DNA of 8,321 bases, taken from NCBI GenBank assembly GCA_964589725.1, contig CAZPUJ010000700.1:1-8321 (forward strand), written 5' to 3'. Source of the stretch: CAYSHJ01 sp964589725 (GTDB lineage Bacteria; Planctomycetota; Planctomycetia; Planctomycetales; Planctomycetaceae). Both the position numbers and the translations under genes were made by a program. Position 1 is the stretch's first letter, and the number at the start of each line of letters is the position of its first letter. This document shows, piece by piece, positions 1 to 6,955 of this stretch. The notes beneath the pieces are model-generated. The model was given only the letters and a program-made list of their open reading frames with translations, ran no database searches and was not told the origin of the DNA.

Positions 1-531
1 CATGCGCCCGGCGACGAGCGCCAGGTACTCACGCTCCGGCGCACGGAGACGGAGTTGATCCTGCAAAGCTCCAGCGATCTCAGATTTCTTGGCGAAGACC
101 AGCAACCCGGACGTCTCGCGATCCAGGCGATGCACAACCAACGCGCGATTGCGGCCCCCCAGATACTTCGAGACTTCGTCAACCAGCGTTCGGCCCTTCT
201 TCAACTCCGTGGGAACGGTCAGGACGCCGGCCTGCTTGTCGACAACGATCAGGAATTCGTCTTCGTAAACGACTCGGAACGTTTTGCACTGGAATTTCTC
301 GATCCAGTTTTCGCGGTACTTCCGTTGCGGATCGAAACGCACGTCGACAACGTCTCCTTCGGCCACGTTCGCGGACGGCTCGCTCGCTTTCTTGCCGTTG
401 ACCGTCACGCAGCCGTAAGCACACATCCCGCGCACGTGAGACCGCGACTTGCCCGTCAGTTCCTTGACGACGAGATCGACGCGACCGGCCTGTTCGGAGG
501 TGACGGTGTGAGTCCGATGATCGAGCGTCAT
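1..531 (-). CDS. RluA-family (RluC/RluD-like) pseudouridine synthase, 3' end cut by window edge
   Basis: Isomerises specific uridines in structured RNA, most likely 23S rRNA, to pseudouridine; cytoplasmic. The frame is read from an ATG at 531-529 and stays open for 177 codons to base 1, so the C-terminal part lies outside the window. An S4-type RNA-binding domain spans about residues 15-65 (KSRSHVRGMCAYGCVTVNGK at 28-47, then EGDVVDV). The catalytic domain starts near residue 85 (VVYEDEFLIVVDKQAGVLT, 87-105). It carries the family signature HRLDRETSGLLVFAKK at 134-149, in which D137 is the expected catalytic aspartate. S4 plus this signature places it with RluC/RluD rather than the TruA, TruB or RsuA types. 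Its ATG overlaps the TGA of the upstream methyltransferase (ATGA), indicating translational coupling. Target uridines cannot be read from sequence. Family assignment is very secure; subtype is inferred. Confidence 0.93.
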   Translation of the reverse strand, partial: MTLDHRTHTVTSEQAGRVDLVVKELTGKSRSHVRGMCAYGCVTVNGKKASEPSANVAEGDVVDVRFDPQRKYRENWIEKFQCKTFRVVYEDEFLIVVDKQAGVLTVPTELKKGRTLVDEVSKYLGGRNRALVVHRLDRETSGLLVFAKKSEIAGALQDQLRLRAPEREYLALVAGRM

Positions 532-1826
532 GAAAGTCGCATCCAAACGGCCTTAAGATAATCCGATTCAAGGTGGTTGGCCGCCACCGGATGATCGGGA
601 GCGGCACCAGTTCGAAACAAGATCTGCATGTCGCGTGGGCCGCGCCGCGCGAAGCCGGTTTCGTCCGGATCGCCAATTGGCTCTCCGGCTTGCCGCGATG
701 CGGACGTCAAGATCCGCAGGAAATCGGCTTCGGGCAGCAGGCCCGAACAACTGCAACTCAACAACAACCCCCCCGGTTTGACCAACTGCATCGCCAGCCG
801 ATTGAGGTCAAAGTGCTTCCGCGTCCCTTCGTCGATCTCCGCTCGATTGCGAATCAGCTTCGGTGGATCGAGCACGACGACATCGTATTGCCGTCCGATG
901 CGGAGCATGTCTCGCATGTAGGCAAAGGCGTCCGCTTGCACGAAGTTCGCCTTGACACCGTTCAACTGCGCGTTGCTTCGAGCGGTTTTCAAGGGCTGCT
1001 CGTCAAGATCCACGCCCGTGACCTCGGCGGCCTGGCCCAGCCGCTTGGCCTGAACGGAGAATCCACCTGTGTAGCAACACAAGTCCAACACCGTTTTGCC
1101 GGCACAAAAGTCGGCGAGTCGCTTGCGGTTGTCCCGCTGGTCGCAAAAGAAGCCGGTTTTGTGTCCGCCGCTGAATTCCACTCGAAACTTCGTGCCAAAT
1201 TCCTGCACAACTACTGACCGGAGCAGGCCTTCCGAGGCGAGCGTCTCGGCCGTGAATCCCTCTTGGCTTTCAGTGTACGGCCCCGGTCGCAGCACCCAAT
1301 GCTTTGACCCGAAGAGCCGTGACAGCCGTTCGAGAATCGCTTGGCCGCGCTGAAATAGCCCAATCCCGAACGCCTCGGCCGACAGCGTGTCGCCGTAGCG
1401 ATCCACGACGAGGCCCGAGAGTCCGTCCCCTTCCGCGTGGATCAGCCGGTACGCGTCCGTTACCTCGTCGAGTTTGAGCACCTCGCGCCGCAGTCGCCAC
1501 GCACTGCCAAGCAACTCGTCCCAGAATCGGTCGTCCGGCGGTGCGGTCCCGAACCGGACGACTCGGACGGCGATTTCCGACTTGGGATTGAAATAGCCGT
1601 GGCCGAGAGTCTCTTGATCCTGATCGACCAGATTGACCAGTTCACCCGCGCGAAGTGGCTGAGCGGGAAGCTCGGCCACTCGCTTGCGATAAATGATGGG
1701 TGACAACCCCAGCGATCTGACGACCACTTCCGGACTGCCGCCTGTCGGCACATCCAAGGGACGTTGAGCAACGATCGCCGCCGCATTCCTGAAGCTCGAC
1801 CGACCGGAACGGACATTCGTACGCAT
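528..1826 (-). CDS. RlmI-like class I SAM-dependent rRNA (cytosine-C5) methyltransferase
   Basis: Probably methylates C5 of a cytosine in 23S rRNA (E. coli RlmI acts on C1962) using S-adenosylmethionine. Numbering is from the ATG at 1826 (432 aa, typical size). A PUA-like RNA-binding region spans about 30-92 and an EEHEE-like middle part follows (DGLSGLVVDRYGD, 134-146). GHKTGFFCDQRDNR at 221-234 leads into the Rossmann MTase core: VLDLCCYTGGF (246-256) binds SAM, GVDLDE (271-276) holds the ribose-binding acid, NAQLNG is at 285-290, LDPPKL (319-324) is motif IV, and SCSCSG (357-362) holds the presumed catalytic cysteine. The frame continues upstream to a TTG at 1934. Those extra 36 residues look non-conserved and neither start has a clear Shine-Dalgarno, so ATG 1826 is a judgement. 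The usual N-terminal HPW-type motif is degenerate (SPIIYRKRV). It overlaps the downstream pseudouridine synthase by 4 bp. Confidence 0.92.
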   Translation of the reverse strand: MRTNVRSGRSSFRNAAAIVAQRPLDVPTGGSPEVVVRSLGLSPIIYRKRVAELPAQPLRAGELVNLVDQDQETLGHGYFNPKSEIAVRVVRFGTAPPDDRFWDELLGSAWRLRREVLKLDEVTDAYRLIHAEGDGLSGLVVDRYGDTLSAEAFGIGLFQRGQAILERLSRLFGSKHWVLRPGPYTESQEGFTAETLASEGLLRSVVVQEFGTKFRVEFSGGHKTGFFCDQRDNRKRLADFCAGKTVLDLCCYTGGFSVQAKRLGQAAEVTGVDLDEQPLKTARSNAQLNGVKANFVQADAFAYMRDMLRIGRQYDVVVLDPPKLIRNRAEIDEGTRKHFDLNRLAMQLVKPGGLLLSCSCSGLLPEADFLRILTSASRQAGEPIGDPDETGFARRGPRDMQILFRTGAAPDHPVAANHLESDYLKAVWMRLS

Positions 1827-1917
1827 GCCCGCGATCGTAACGGCACTCGGAAGCAATTGCCAAAGCGAGGTGTGCTGAACTGGGGCTGGGGAATATTGGA
1901 TTTGGTAAGCGATGCAT

Positions 1918-1935
1918 CTTGAAGGTTTTTTCAAG
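1918..1935. repeat. Short perfect inverted repeat CTTGAA-N6-TTCAAG
   Basis: CTTGAA at 1918-1923 and TTCAAG at 1930-1935 are perfect reverse complements separated by GGTTTT. The site lies about 90 bp upstream of the methyltransferase ATG and about 365 bp upstream of the ligase ATG. It could be an operator half-site pair or a chance palindrome. The spacing and AT-rich arms suit a dimeric regulator, but no regulator gene lies in the window and no second copy was noticed. Confidence 0.2.
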
Positions 1936-2061
1936 GATCAGGGAAAAGCACGAAGCCAAGTCACGGGTTATTGTGACGGCGCGTTGAGGCGGTTAACTCG
2001 GCACACTGATCAGATCCCGACATCATCCGGCGAATTCGTGCAATGTTATTCCTTTCCCTCA

Positions 2062-2089
2062 TTGTCGCGATCCAACCTGCCGTTAAAGT
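2062..2089 (+). promoter_or_regulatory. Weak sigma70-like promoter candidate for the fatty-acid/aldehyde operon
   Basis: TTGTCG (2062-2067, 4/6 match to TTGACA) is followed 16 bp later by TAAAGT (2084-2089, 4/6 match to TATAAT). It would give a 5' untranslated leader of roughly 200 nt before the ligase ATG at 2301. The match is modest and such pairs occur by chance, so it is only the best candidate seen by eye on this strand. Confidence 0.2.
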
Positions 2090-2274
2090 TATTATTGGAG
2101 ATACTCAGAAATACCTCTTCAAGTTCAAGTCGCGGTCCTCGCGACGCGAACTTGGTGGCAATCTGAGGTCAAAATCACTGCAGCCTCGCACGTCTGAAGT
2201 TGATCCCCACATCCACCGCCGAAGTGGTCAGCGTCGGTCTCATTCCGGCGGTTCGTGCGCGTACCGAAACCGAA

Positions 2275-2294
2275 CGGGGTTTGCCCCCGGGAGG
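2275..2294 (+). promoter_or_regulatory. Strong Shine-Dalgarno (GGGAGG) adjoining a 5-bp GC hairpin
   Basis: GGGAGG at 2289-2294, six bases before ATG 2301, is the best ribosome binding site in the window and fixes the start of the acyl-CoA ligase. Just before it, CGGGG (2275-2279) can pair with CCCCG (2285-2289) around a TTTGC loop. The 3' arm of that all-GC stem uses the first G of the Shine-Dalgarno. The stem is short, but it might modulate ribosome access. The Shine-Dalgarno is secure; a regulatory role for the hairpin is inference. Confidence 0.6.
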
Positions 2295-2300
2295 TATGAC

Positions 2301-4082
2301 ATGCGAACCCACAATCCACTTCTAGCAGTTCATCACGAGCAAGGCTCAGCCCCGTGGCTAGCACACTACCCGGCGGGTGTGACGACGACTCTTCAATTCC
2401 CCGATTTTCCCGCGTGGGGCTTGTTAACGACGACCGCAGCCCGCTTTCCGGATCGCGTGGCCTGTCATTACTATAAGCAGCAACTAACGTACGCTAAGGT
2501 GGCTGAAGAAGCTCGCCGTGTGGCGTCGATGCTGGCTCGGTTCGGCGTTCGTCCCGGCGATCGAGTGGGACTGTTGTTGCCAAACACTCCCGAATACCTC
2601 ACCGCGCTCAACGGAGTCTGGCTGGCTGGCGGCATTGTCGTGGCTTTGAGCCCGCTCAGCGTGCCGTCGGAGATTTCAGCGATCTTGTCGGCGACCGACT
2701 GCCGCGTCGTGATTACTCTGGACTTGCTGGCCCCGCTCGTCCTGAATGGAAGTTACCAGCCGCGGCACGTCATCTTCACGACTTTGCAAGATCGGCTGCC
2801 AGGCTGGATGCGGCTTGGATACGCATTTGCCCGGATGCGTCGGTTGGGTTTTTGGCCGCCCGTGGACGGTCCGAACCAGCACAACTTCAACGATGAACTG
2901 GCCACCAGCCGACCGCTTCTCCAACCGGTCGTGCCGTCGTCCCTCTCGGACCCCGCCTACATCCTGCCGACGGGAGGGACGACCGGTACGCCGAAGGCCG
3001 TCACGTTAAGCCACCGCAATCTGGTGGCTAACGCCTGGCAGTGTTTTCATTGGGCCGGGGGTCAAGTCGGGCAGCATTCGATGCTTTCGGTCTTGCCATT
3101 CTTTCACAGCTACGGATTGACGTCCAACCTGATGTGCGGCACGGCGATGGCCGCGACGCAGGTGCTGCTGCACCGATTCATTCCGCGTGTGATTGTGCGT
3201 CTGATCGAGCAGCATCAGCCGACGATTTTTAACGCGGTTCCGGCGATGCTGGCGTCCCTAAACGACGTTTTTCGACGGCACCCGTTACTCACTAAGTCGC
3301 TCAAGTACGTGCAAGTCGGCGGTGCGCCGCTTGATCAGCGTATCAGGGACGAGTTTCAACGGCACACTGGAGCTCAGGTGGTTGAAGGCTACGGGTTGTC
3401 CGAATGCAGTCCGTGCGTCGTCACCGGACCACTCGATGGCACAGCCCGTGGGGGAACAATCGGTCTACCGCTGCCGAATACTGACGTGCGGATCGTCGAT
3501 GTCGAAACAGGCGAACGAACACTGCCCCCCGGCGAAGTCGGTGAGCTCGTTGTGCGGGGGCCTCAAGTCATGTTGGGATATTGGAACAATCCGACGACGA
3601 CAGATCTGGTGCTGCGAGACGGCTGGCTGTTCACCGGGGATCTGGCGACGTGCGACAAAGATGGTTTCTTCAAGATCGTCGATCGCAAGAAAGATTTAAT
3701 CATCACGTCGGGATTCAACGTGTATCCTTGCGATGTTGAAGATGTCTTGCGAGGTTATCCCGGAGTGAACGATGTTGCCGTCGTCGGAGTCCCCGACGTA
3801 TCGTGTGGCGAACTGGTCAAAGCGATCCTGGTTCTCAAGCCGGAAACAATGCTCGACCGCCGAGCGTTCGATCGTTTCTGCGGCGAACAACTCGCAGCAC
3901 ACAAACGACCGAAACTTGTCGAACTCGCTGACGAGGACTTGCCGCGCAACTTCCTCGGCAAAGTGCAGCGGCGAAAGTTGCGCGAGCATGCGGACGAACA
4001 GCCCCTACAAACGACGATGCCCAGGACTACGTACAACAGCCAACGGCGCCAAGAAGCCTTTGTCGCCGCGCTTCGGGAGTAA
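2301..4082 (+). CDS. FadD-like long-chain fatty-acid--CoA ligase (AMP-forming)
   Basis: Activates a fatty acid with ATP to an acyl-adenylate and transfers it to CoA. The protein is 593 aa, normal for bacterial FadD (about 560). The phosphate-binding loop TGGTTGTPKAVTLSH (224-238) has the FadD-style TGGTTG start, but the usual PKG is PKA. VEGYGLSE (361-368) is the acyl/adenine-site motif with E368, FTGDLA (445-450) has the ribose-binding D447, and DRKKDLIITSGFNVYPCDVE (461-480) is the hinge and linker. NFLGKVQRRKLRE (550-562) carries the presumed catalytic lysine K554. No signal peptide or clear membrane segment is seen. The start at 2301 is chosen for its strong GGGAGG; an in-frame ATG at 2043 lacks one. 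The stop is 6 bp before the ALDH-like gene, so the two are co-transcribed and this enzyme probably supplies or receives that enzyme's acyl substrate. Chain length is not readable. Confidence 0.93.
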   Translation: MRTHNPLLAVHHEQGSAPWLAHYPAGVTTTLQFPDFPAWGLLTTTAARFPDRVACHYYKQQLTYAKVAEEARRVASMLARFGVRPGDRVGLLLPNTPEYLTALNGVWLAGGIVVALSPLSVPSEISAILSATDCRVVITLDLLAPLVLNGSYQPRHVIFTTLQDRLPGWMRLGYAFARMRRLGFWPPVDGPNQHNFNDELATSRPLLQPVVPSSLSDPAYILPTGGTTGTPKAVTLSHRNLVANAWQCFHWAGGQVGQHSMLSVLPFFHSYGLTSNLMCGTAMAATQVLLHRFIPRVIVRLIEQHQPTIFNAVPAMLASLNDVFRRHPLLTKSLKYVQVGGAPLDQRIRDEFQRHTGAQVVEGYGLSECSPCVVTGPLDGTARGGTIGLPLPNTDVRIVDVETGERTLPPGEVGELVVRGPQVMLGYWNNPTTTDLVLRDGWLFTGDLATCDKDGFFKIVDRKKDLIITSGFNVYPCDVEDVLRGYPGVNDVAVVGVPDVSCGELVKAILVLKPETMLDRRAFDRFCGEQLAAHKRPKLVELADEDLPRNFLGKVQRRKLREHADEQPLQTTMPRTTYNSQRRQEAFVAALRE

Positions 4083-4088
4083 CCTGTC

Positions 4089-5996
4089 ATGATTGCCCGA
4101 ACTTCTCCATCCACCGTTAATCGAACCTCCGCAGAAGCCTCTCGCTGGCGAGATCGCGGTACGGGCGGACCGGACTCGTGGTCGGGATACTCGAAAAGCA
4201 GTGACGAAGACACGAGCGGCGAGCTGCATCGCAGCCTATCGGAGTTGTATGCCGGTCAAACCCGATGGCTGTTCACGACGGCACGAGACAAGATTTCGTT
4301 GCTCGAACGTTGTTTCGAATCGGTCGCTGGAGCTGCTCGCGATTGGGTGAACACCGCTTGTGAGATCAAACACATCCCATCGGACAGCGCTTGCCGCTCC
4401 GAGGAAATCCTCGCGGGGCCGGTCGTCGCGATGCGGTATCTGCGGCTGATGCTCCGCAACCTGCGATCGATCGAACGGTCCGGAGCGATGTCGCTTCCGG
4501 GGCGACTCACCCGAGCAAGTGACGGTCGCTGGCGCGTTCCGGTGTTGCCGGTGACCCGGGATTTGTTCGATCCGATTTGCTTCGTGAACTTCCAAGCGAA
4601 CGTCTGGCTGAGGGCCGGACTGTGCGAAGATGAAGCGATCGCGGCCAGGCAGCCAGCCGAAACTCGCTTGCCGTCGACCAGCCTGATTTTGGGAGCTGGA
4701 AACGTCTCGGGCATCGTCGCCGCCGACACGTTGGGCAAATTGTTCCAAGATCAGCAGGTCGCGCTGCTCAAACTACATCCGCTGACGGAGACGTTGGAAC
4801 CGGTCTTGCGTCAGGCGTTTGCTCCACTGATTGACGCCGGTTGTCTGCGAATCATCACTGGTGGCTCGGAGGTCGGCGAGCGTGCCTCGCGGCACCCGCT
4901 GGTCGACGACATTCACATGACGGGTTCGGAGGCCGCTCACAGTGCGTTGGTGTGGGGATCGCCTGGGCCTGATCGCGATGTTCGTTGCCGAGACAACGAA
5001 CCGCTGCTCGACAAGCCGATCACCAGCGAACTGGGCAATGTCACGCCTTGGGTGATCGTGCCGGGACAATACACGTCAACGCAGCTTCAGGCCCAAGCGG
5101 ACAATGTCGCGGCGTCGATCGTCAACAACGCCGGGTTCAATTGCGTGTCAACGCGCGTCCTGGTCACTTGGAAATACTGGCCGCAACGTGAGGAATTTCT
5201 CAGTCGGCTGCAAGTGATTCTCAGCCGCTTGCCGCGTCGCGTGGCGTATTACCCCGGCGCCGTCGAACGCTTTGAACGCTTCACCGGTTGCCGATTGTCC
5301 GGTTCGTCGTGGTCGATGGCTCGCGAGGGGGATGAATGGGACGAGCAAGCGGCCAAGGTTCGGCCGGAGCTTCCGCGACTTCCGTGGACTTTGTTTCGCG
5401 ACGTCGATCCGAACGACTCGCCATTGTTCTGCCGCGAGGAATCGTTCATCCCGGTCTGCGCCGAGATGCCGCTCGACGCCACCGACGAATTTGAGTTCCT
5501 CGGCCAAGCCACCGATTTCCTCAACGAACAACTGTGGGGCACGTTGTGCGCGACGTTGTCGGTCCCGATGGATTTCCGCCGCTCCGCTCGTGGACGCCAC
5601 GAGCTTCACGCGGCGCTGATTCGACTGCGGTACGGCACGGTCTGCATCAATCAGTGGCCGGGCATCGCCTTCGCGTTGCTGACGTCACCGTGGGGCGGAC
5701 ATCCCAGCAGCACGTTGCTCGATCCACAAAGTGGACTGGGCTGGGTTCACAACACGTTCGGGCTGCGGTCAATTGAGAAGACTGTGCTCGAAGGCCCATT
5801 GACCGTTGTTCCCAAACCGATCTGGACGCCGGGGCATCCGCACGCCGAAACAATCGCCTGGAAGTTGTTCGACCTGTATCACCGACCGTCGCTGTGGCAA
5901 GTAGCCGACTTGTCATATACGTCGTTCGTGGCGCACTTCTTGCCAAAAAAGAGTTCGTCCTCCAATCAGCACCTGCAACAGACAAATCACAACTGA
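4089..5996 (+). CDS. Divergent aldehyde-dehydrogenase-superfamily protein with long N-terminus (fatty aldehyde dehydrogenase or acyl-CoA reductase)
   Basis: Likely oxidises a fatty aldehyde, or reduces acyl-CoA to one, with NAD(P). At 635 aa it is well above the usual 480-500. Residues 1-45 are Ser/Thr/Arg/Asp-rich and look disordered; a helical ALDH N-terminal region follows. Recognisable ALDH landmarks are ALLKLHP (225-231, cofactor Lys K228), DDIHMTGSEAAHS (273-285), SELGNVTPW (313-321, general base E314), NNAGFNCVSTRVLV (346-359, nucleophile C352), REESFIPV (449-456), GTVCIN (516-521) and SPWGGHPSST (533-542). The usual PWNFP stretch is replaced by LGAGNVSGI (201-209), which recalls LuxC/AdhE-type acyl-CoA reductases. 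The tail (618-635) is Ser/Gln/Asn-rich. Start ATG 4089 has GGGAG at 4075-4079 inside the ligase end; no other Met occurs before residue 115. Superfamily membership is secure, reaction direction is not. Confidence 0.8.
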   Translation: MIARTSPSTVNRTSAEASRWRDRGTGGPDSWSGYSKSSDEDTSGELHRSLSELYAGQTRWLFTTARDKISLLERCFESVAGAARDWVNTACEIKHIPSDSACRSEEILAGPVVAMRYLRLMLRNLRSIERSGAMSLPGRLTRASDGRWRVPVLPVTRDLFDPICFVNFQANVWLRAGLCEDEAIAARQPAETRLPSTSLILGAGNVSGIVAADTLGKLFQDQQVALLKLHPLTETLEPVLRQAFAPLIDAGCLRIITGGSEVGERASRHPLVDDIHMTGSEAAHSALVWGSPGPDRDVRCRDNEPLLDKPITSELGNVTPWVIVPGQYTSTQLQAQADNVAASIVNNAGFNCVSTRVLVTWKYWPQREEFLSRLQVILSRLPRRVAYYPGAVERFERFTGCRLSGSSWSMAREGDEWDEQAAKVRPELPRLPWTLFRDVDPNDSPLFCREESFIPVCAEMPLDATDEFEFLGQATDFLNEQLWGTLCATLSVPMDFRRSARGRHELHAALIRLRYGTVCINQWPGIAFALLTSPWGGHPSSTLLDPQSGLGWVHNTFGLRSIEKTVLEGPLTVVPKPIWTPGHPHAETIAWKLFDLYHRPSLWQVADLSYTSFVAHFLPKKSSSSNQHLQQTNHN

Positions 5997-6073
5997 CAAT
6001 ACTCAACCGACAGGCCGACGGAGCGAAAACGTCCTTCGCGACATCCCGAAAGGGTTCACTCGGAACCAGCACC

Positions 6074-6955
6074 ATGAGACACCTGAACAACAAACGCGTT
6101 CTGATCACAGGAGCCGGACACGGTCTGGGCCGAGAACTGGCCAAGAGTTTTGGCCGAGCCGGCTGTGAAGTCATCGTCACCGATCGCGATCCGGAGCGAG
6201 TTGCCGAGACTGCGAATTTGCTTCAAAAGGCCAACGTTCGAGCGTTTGGCTATGCGATGGACGTGACCAATTCCAGCGATGTGCTCGACGTTCACGACCA
6301 CGTGCATTCCGAACACGGTCCGATCGATCTCCTGGTCAACAACGCCGGCATCGTCTGCGGCGGCACGTTTGAGAATGTGCCGCTGGAGCGACACGCGACC
6401 GTGTACCAGGTCAACAGCTTCGGACCCGTCGTCGTGACGCATACATTTCTGCCGGGCTTGATCGCTCGGCCCCAGTCACACATTGTCAATATCGCCAGCG
6501 CGTCGGCGTTGATGCCGCTGCCGTTCGCAACGACATACGCCGCCAGCAAGTGGGCTGTGCTCGGCTTTTCGGAATCGCTTCGGGAAGAGTTGCTTCTGAC
6601 CGGCCACGATCACGTCCAGGTGACGTCCGTCTGTCCGGGCTACATTGCGACCGGCATGTTCACCGGCGTCAAAACGCCGTTCTTGATGCCCATGCTCACA
6701 CCGCAGGTTCTCGCCGATCGAGTTGTCGACGCCGTTCGCTCCGACTGTGAGATTCTGCGGACGCCGTGGCAAGTCAAGTTGTTGCCGACGATCACCGCGC
6801 TACTGCCGCGCCGCCTGCAACGCTGGCTGGGCGGCAAGCTGGGTGTGCTCGACAGCATGCAAAACTGGAACGGTTACGCTCATCCTGCCACGTTGGCGAA
6901 AGAACCGTTCGCCCCACAGCCGTCTGACACGACGTCTCGCGTGTTGAGCAAGTAG
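6074..6955 (+). CDS. SDR16C-like short-chain dehydrogenase/reductase (hydrophobic alcohol/aldehyde)
   Basis: Classical SDR oxidoreductase, probably interconverting a long-chain or other hydrophobic alcohol and its carbonyl. The protein is 293 aa. The Rossmann glycine motif TGAGHGLG is at 12-19, with D37 at the end of beta-2 (VTDRD), which predicts NAD(H) preference. NNAG is at 89-92 and N114 belongs to the tetrad. S142 lies 13 residues before Y155, and YAASK (155-159) gives the Tyr-Lys pair, so the catalytic tetrad is complete. The substrate-loop motif TGMFTG (193-198) and a Leu/Trp-rich C-terminal extension (ILRTPWQVKLLPTITALLP, 227-245) recall SDR16C retinol/17-beta-HSD enzymes and Acr1-type acyl-CoA reductases. 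The extension may associate with membrane. It begins 77 bp after the ALDH-like gene and is probably in the same operon. ATG 6074 directly precedes beta-1; its Shine-Dalgarno is weak (CGGAA at 6061-6065). Exact substrate is inferred from neighbours. Confidence 0.88.
   Translation: MRHLNNKRVLITGAGHGLGRELAKSFGRAGCEVIVTDRDPERVAETANLLQKANVRAFGYAMDVTNSSDVLDVHDHVHSEHGPIDLLVNNAGIVCGGTFENVPLERHATVYQVNSFGPVVVTHTFLPGLIARPQSHIVNIASASALMPLPFATTYAASKWAVLGFSESLREELLLTGHDHVQVTSVCPGYIATGMFTGVKTPFLMPMLTPQVLADRVVDAVRSDCEILRTPWQVKLLPTITALLPRRLQRWLGGKLGVLDSMQNWNGYAHPATLAKEPFAPQPSDTTSRVLSK

Larger units (their letters stand above)
1827..2300. other. Divergent intergenic region between rRNA-modification and acyl-CoA ligase genes
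   Basis: About 470 bp without a convincing gene, lying between two divergently transcribed units, so it should hold the promoters of both. It looks more AT-rich than the flanking genes around 1900-2130. I see a 6-bp inverted repeat (1918-1935), one weak sigma70-like candidate facing the acyl-CoA ligase (2062-2089), and a GC hairpin beside the ribosome binding site. No tRNA, riboswitch or terminator was recognised. No convincing promoter was found for the minus-strand methyltransferase. The plus frame from ATG 2043 is open into the ligase gene, but its translation (Arg/Ser-rich after residue 25) has no family features and no Shine-Dalgarno precedes it. Confidence 0.6.

Noticed and set aside
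573..1217. Long plus-strand open frame (214 codons) opposite the methyltransferase gene
   Set aside because: Antisense shadow of a well-supported gene; the translation shows no recognisable motif.
1827..1934. Longer start (TTG 1934) for the RlmI-like gene
   Set aside because: The extra 36 residues show no family features, TTG is a weak start, and there is no Shine-Dalgarno; ATG 1826 gives a normal family length.
2043..2300. In-frame 86-codon extension upstream of the acyl-CoA ligase ATG at 2301
   Set aside because: No Shine-Dalgarno at 2043, Arg/Ser-rich translation without FadD homology, and a near-ideal GGGAGG before 2301.
1827..2300. Possible tRNA, riboswitch or small RNA in the largest intergenic gap
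   Set aside because: No T-loop/anticodon arrangement, no conserved riboswitch core and no terminator-like stem with a T-tract could be identified by eye.
5894..6073. 60-codon N-terminal extension of the SDR overlapping the ALDH-like gene end
   Set aside because: The SDR fold starts at ATG 6074 (beta-1 directly after), and the extension has no SDR-like features and overlaps coding sequence in another frame.
5148..6180. Minus-strand open frames opposite the ALDH-like and SDR genes
   Set aside because: Shadows caused by GC-biased codon use; Arg/Ser/Pro-rich translations with no domain signature.
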